DNA from: JACVRW01 sp963814095
GTDB taxonomy: Bacteria > Actinomycetota > Thermoleophilia > Solirubrobacterales > Thermoleophilaceae
NCBI GenBank assembly: GCA_963814095.1
Contig: CAWFBT010000016.1
Span: 1 to 64,000 of the forward strand
Reading direction: 5' to 3'
DNA length: 64,000 nt
Shown piece after piece: positions 62,915 to 64,000 of this stretch. The notes beneath the pieces were generated by a model that saw only the letters and a program-made list of their open reading frames with translations, had not been told where the DNA came from and ran no database searches. The translations under genes were made by a program, and so were the position numbers. How positions within the stretch are numbered: position 1 is the first letter of the stretch; every line of letters starts with the position of its first letter.

Positions 62915-64000
62915 TCAGGCCGCGGGTGCCGGCGGGGTGGTGGGCGCCGGCGCGGCGGGCGCCGCCTCGACGGGCGCCGGTGCCGGAGCGGCCTCGACCG
63001 GCGCGGGTGCGGGCGCAGTCTCGGCGGGCGGAGCGGGAGCCGTCTCGACGGGCGCCGTCTCGACGGGTGCGGGCGCCGGGGCCGCCGGAGCGGGCTCGCT
63101 CGGCGCCGCGGGCGCCTCTTCCGCAGTCGGCTCCTCCGCGCTCGGCTCCTCGGTCTGCGGCGGCGTCTGCGGCTCGGCCGGCTCCGGTGCGGGCACGGCG
63201 TCGTCGACGTCCTCGTCGTCCCGGTCCCGAGACAGGTCCTCGAGCACGTCGAGCGGGCCGCGGTCGTCCGTGTCCTCGTCGCGCGCCGAGCGCCGCTCGC
63301 GCTGAGGCTCGTCGCCTTCGTCGAGCACGTCACGTGGGCCGCGGTCCTCCGCGTCGTCGTCGCGCGCCGGGCGCCGGTCGCGCTGGGGCTCGTCGCCTTC
63401 GTCGCTCACGGGATCGACCGGGCTGGTCTCATCCACATCGGGCGCGGCGTCGATCCTCGTCGCCGGTCACCGGCCGCTGCGGCGGCGCCGACACCTCGAG
63501 AATCATCGCGGTGGGCGCGGGCGTCATCTCGACCCGCACCACCGGCTGCGGGGGCGGAGGAGCGGGCGCGGCGGGTGCGACCGGCGCCGGCGGAGCGGCC
63601 TGGGCGCCGGCCGTCTGCGCGGCCACCTGCGTGTTCGCGGCGTCCTTCGCCCTCCCGGCGGGCGCGGGCCCATCGCTGCGTGACGCGTTCGCGCTGGCCG
63701 CGGCCGGGGCGGCGGGACCGCCTGAAGGAGCGGCCGGGGCGGCGAAGGCCTGACCCACGTCGCCTGCTGCGCCGGGCACCAACCCGGCGACCATACCGCC
63801 GGAGCCCTGCGCGGCGCCGCCGGTCTCCTTGGAACCGCGCTCGCCGGCGTCGCGCGCCGCGACGTCGTCGCCGCTCGCGGCCTCGTCGCTCCCGGCGGGC
63901 TGAAGCGGTGCGATCGGGATCACCTCGGCTTGGCTCAGCACGCCCACGCCGACCACCCCGGCGGCGGCGACCGCCGCCCCCACCGGGATCGGCGAGCTGA
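62915..64000 (-). pseudogene. Ala/Pro/Glu-rich protein with tandem acidic repeat, frameshifted and cut by the window end
   Basis: The 5' part (from beyond 64000; frame visible from 63983) starts with one hydrophobic segment (VGAAVAAAGVVGVGVLSQAE) and continues Ala/Pro/Gly-rich to VEMTPAPTAMILEVSAPPQ. Near 63450 the frame changes and continues with a tandem repeat of about 27 residues, DEGDEPQRDRRPARDDDAED then DEGDEPQRERRSARDEDTDD, followed by low-complexity AAPAPAPVE stretches to PPAPAA. The layout suggests a single-pass membrane protein with a disordered outside or spacer region. The 5' end and any further domain lie outside the window. Confidence 0.55.

Overview
The window is high-GC bacterial DNA with GTG/TTG starts, frequent 4-base start/stop overlaps and actinobacterial-style families (MEDS-like regulator, DUF1206, DUF4126, DUF1501/DUF1800 pair, small PurL with separate PurS and PurQ). 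I infer an actinobacterium, probably of the Thermoleophilia/Solirubrobacterales type; that placement is inference, not a measured match.

Left part (1-17.9 kb): a modified-fatty-acid operon (FAD oxidase, DUF1365, cyclopropane-fatty-acid-synthase-like methyltransferase) followed by an SDR and an alpha/beta hydrolase. All five are broken by single-base indels. Then come intact genes: DUF4126, a cytochrome P450, a thioredoxin-reductase-like flavoprotein, a zinc-sensor-type ArsR facing a CDF transporter, a VOC protein, an ArsR-arsenate reductase fusion, three PAP2 phosphatases, a diacylglycerol-kinase-like protein, DUF1206 and half of a cyclase domain.

Accessory part (17.9-34 kb): many fragments and repeats. 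It holds a tRNA-Thr 3' remnant, a YbdK-type ligase, a DUF5996 fragment, an HxlR regulator with a nitronate monooxygenase/YceI/FMN reductase operon, a large secreted M14 carboxypeptidase, a frameshifted low-GC aminoglycoside acetyltransferase, an APH fragment, a MEDS-like fragment with a sigma-region-4-like HTH gene, and a roughly 120-165 bp repeat in three copies. A duplicated tRNA-Val 3' end at 29.98 kb and the intact tRNA-Val at 34.1 kb bracket 4 kb with a frameshifted secreted beta-helix protein and a lipoprotein.

tRNA part (34-36.5 kb): tRNA-Val(UAC), tRNA-Glu(UUC) and a tRNA-Lys(UUU) whose anticodon is split by a 243-nt group I intron. The intron is the most striking element of the window.

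Right part (36.9-64 kb): de novo purine synthesis in two minus-strand clusters, purC-purS-purQ-purL / purF / recQ-purN-purH and GYD-purD-purE-purB. purM and purK are not in the window. Between the clusters lie secreted-protein genes (beta-propeller/PKD protein, cupredoxin, DUF1501, DUF1800). Beyond them are clpB, a secreted HExxH protein, a secreted glycosidase-like protein and an Ala/Pro/Glu-rich protein cut by the window end. No CRISPR array, rRNA gene or intact transposase was seen.
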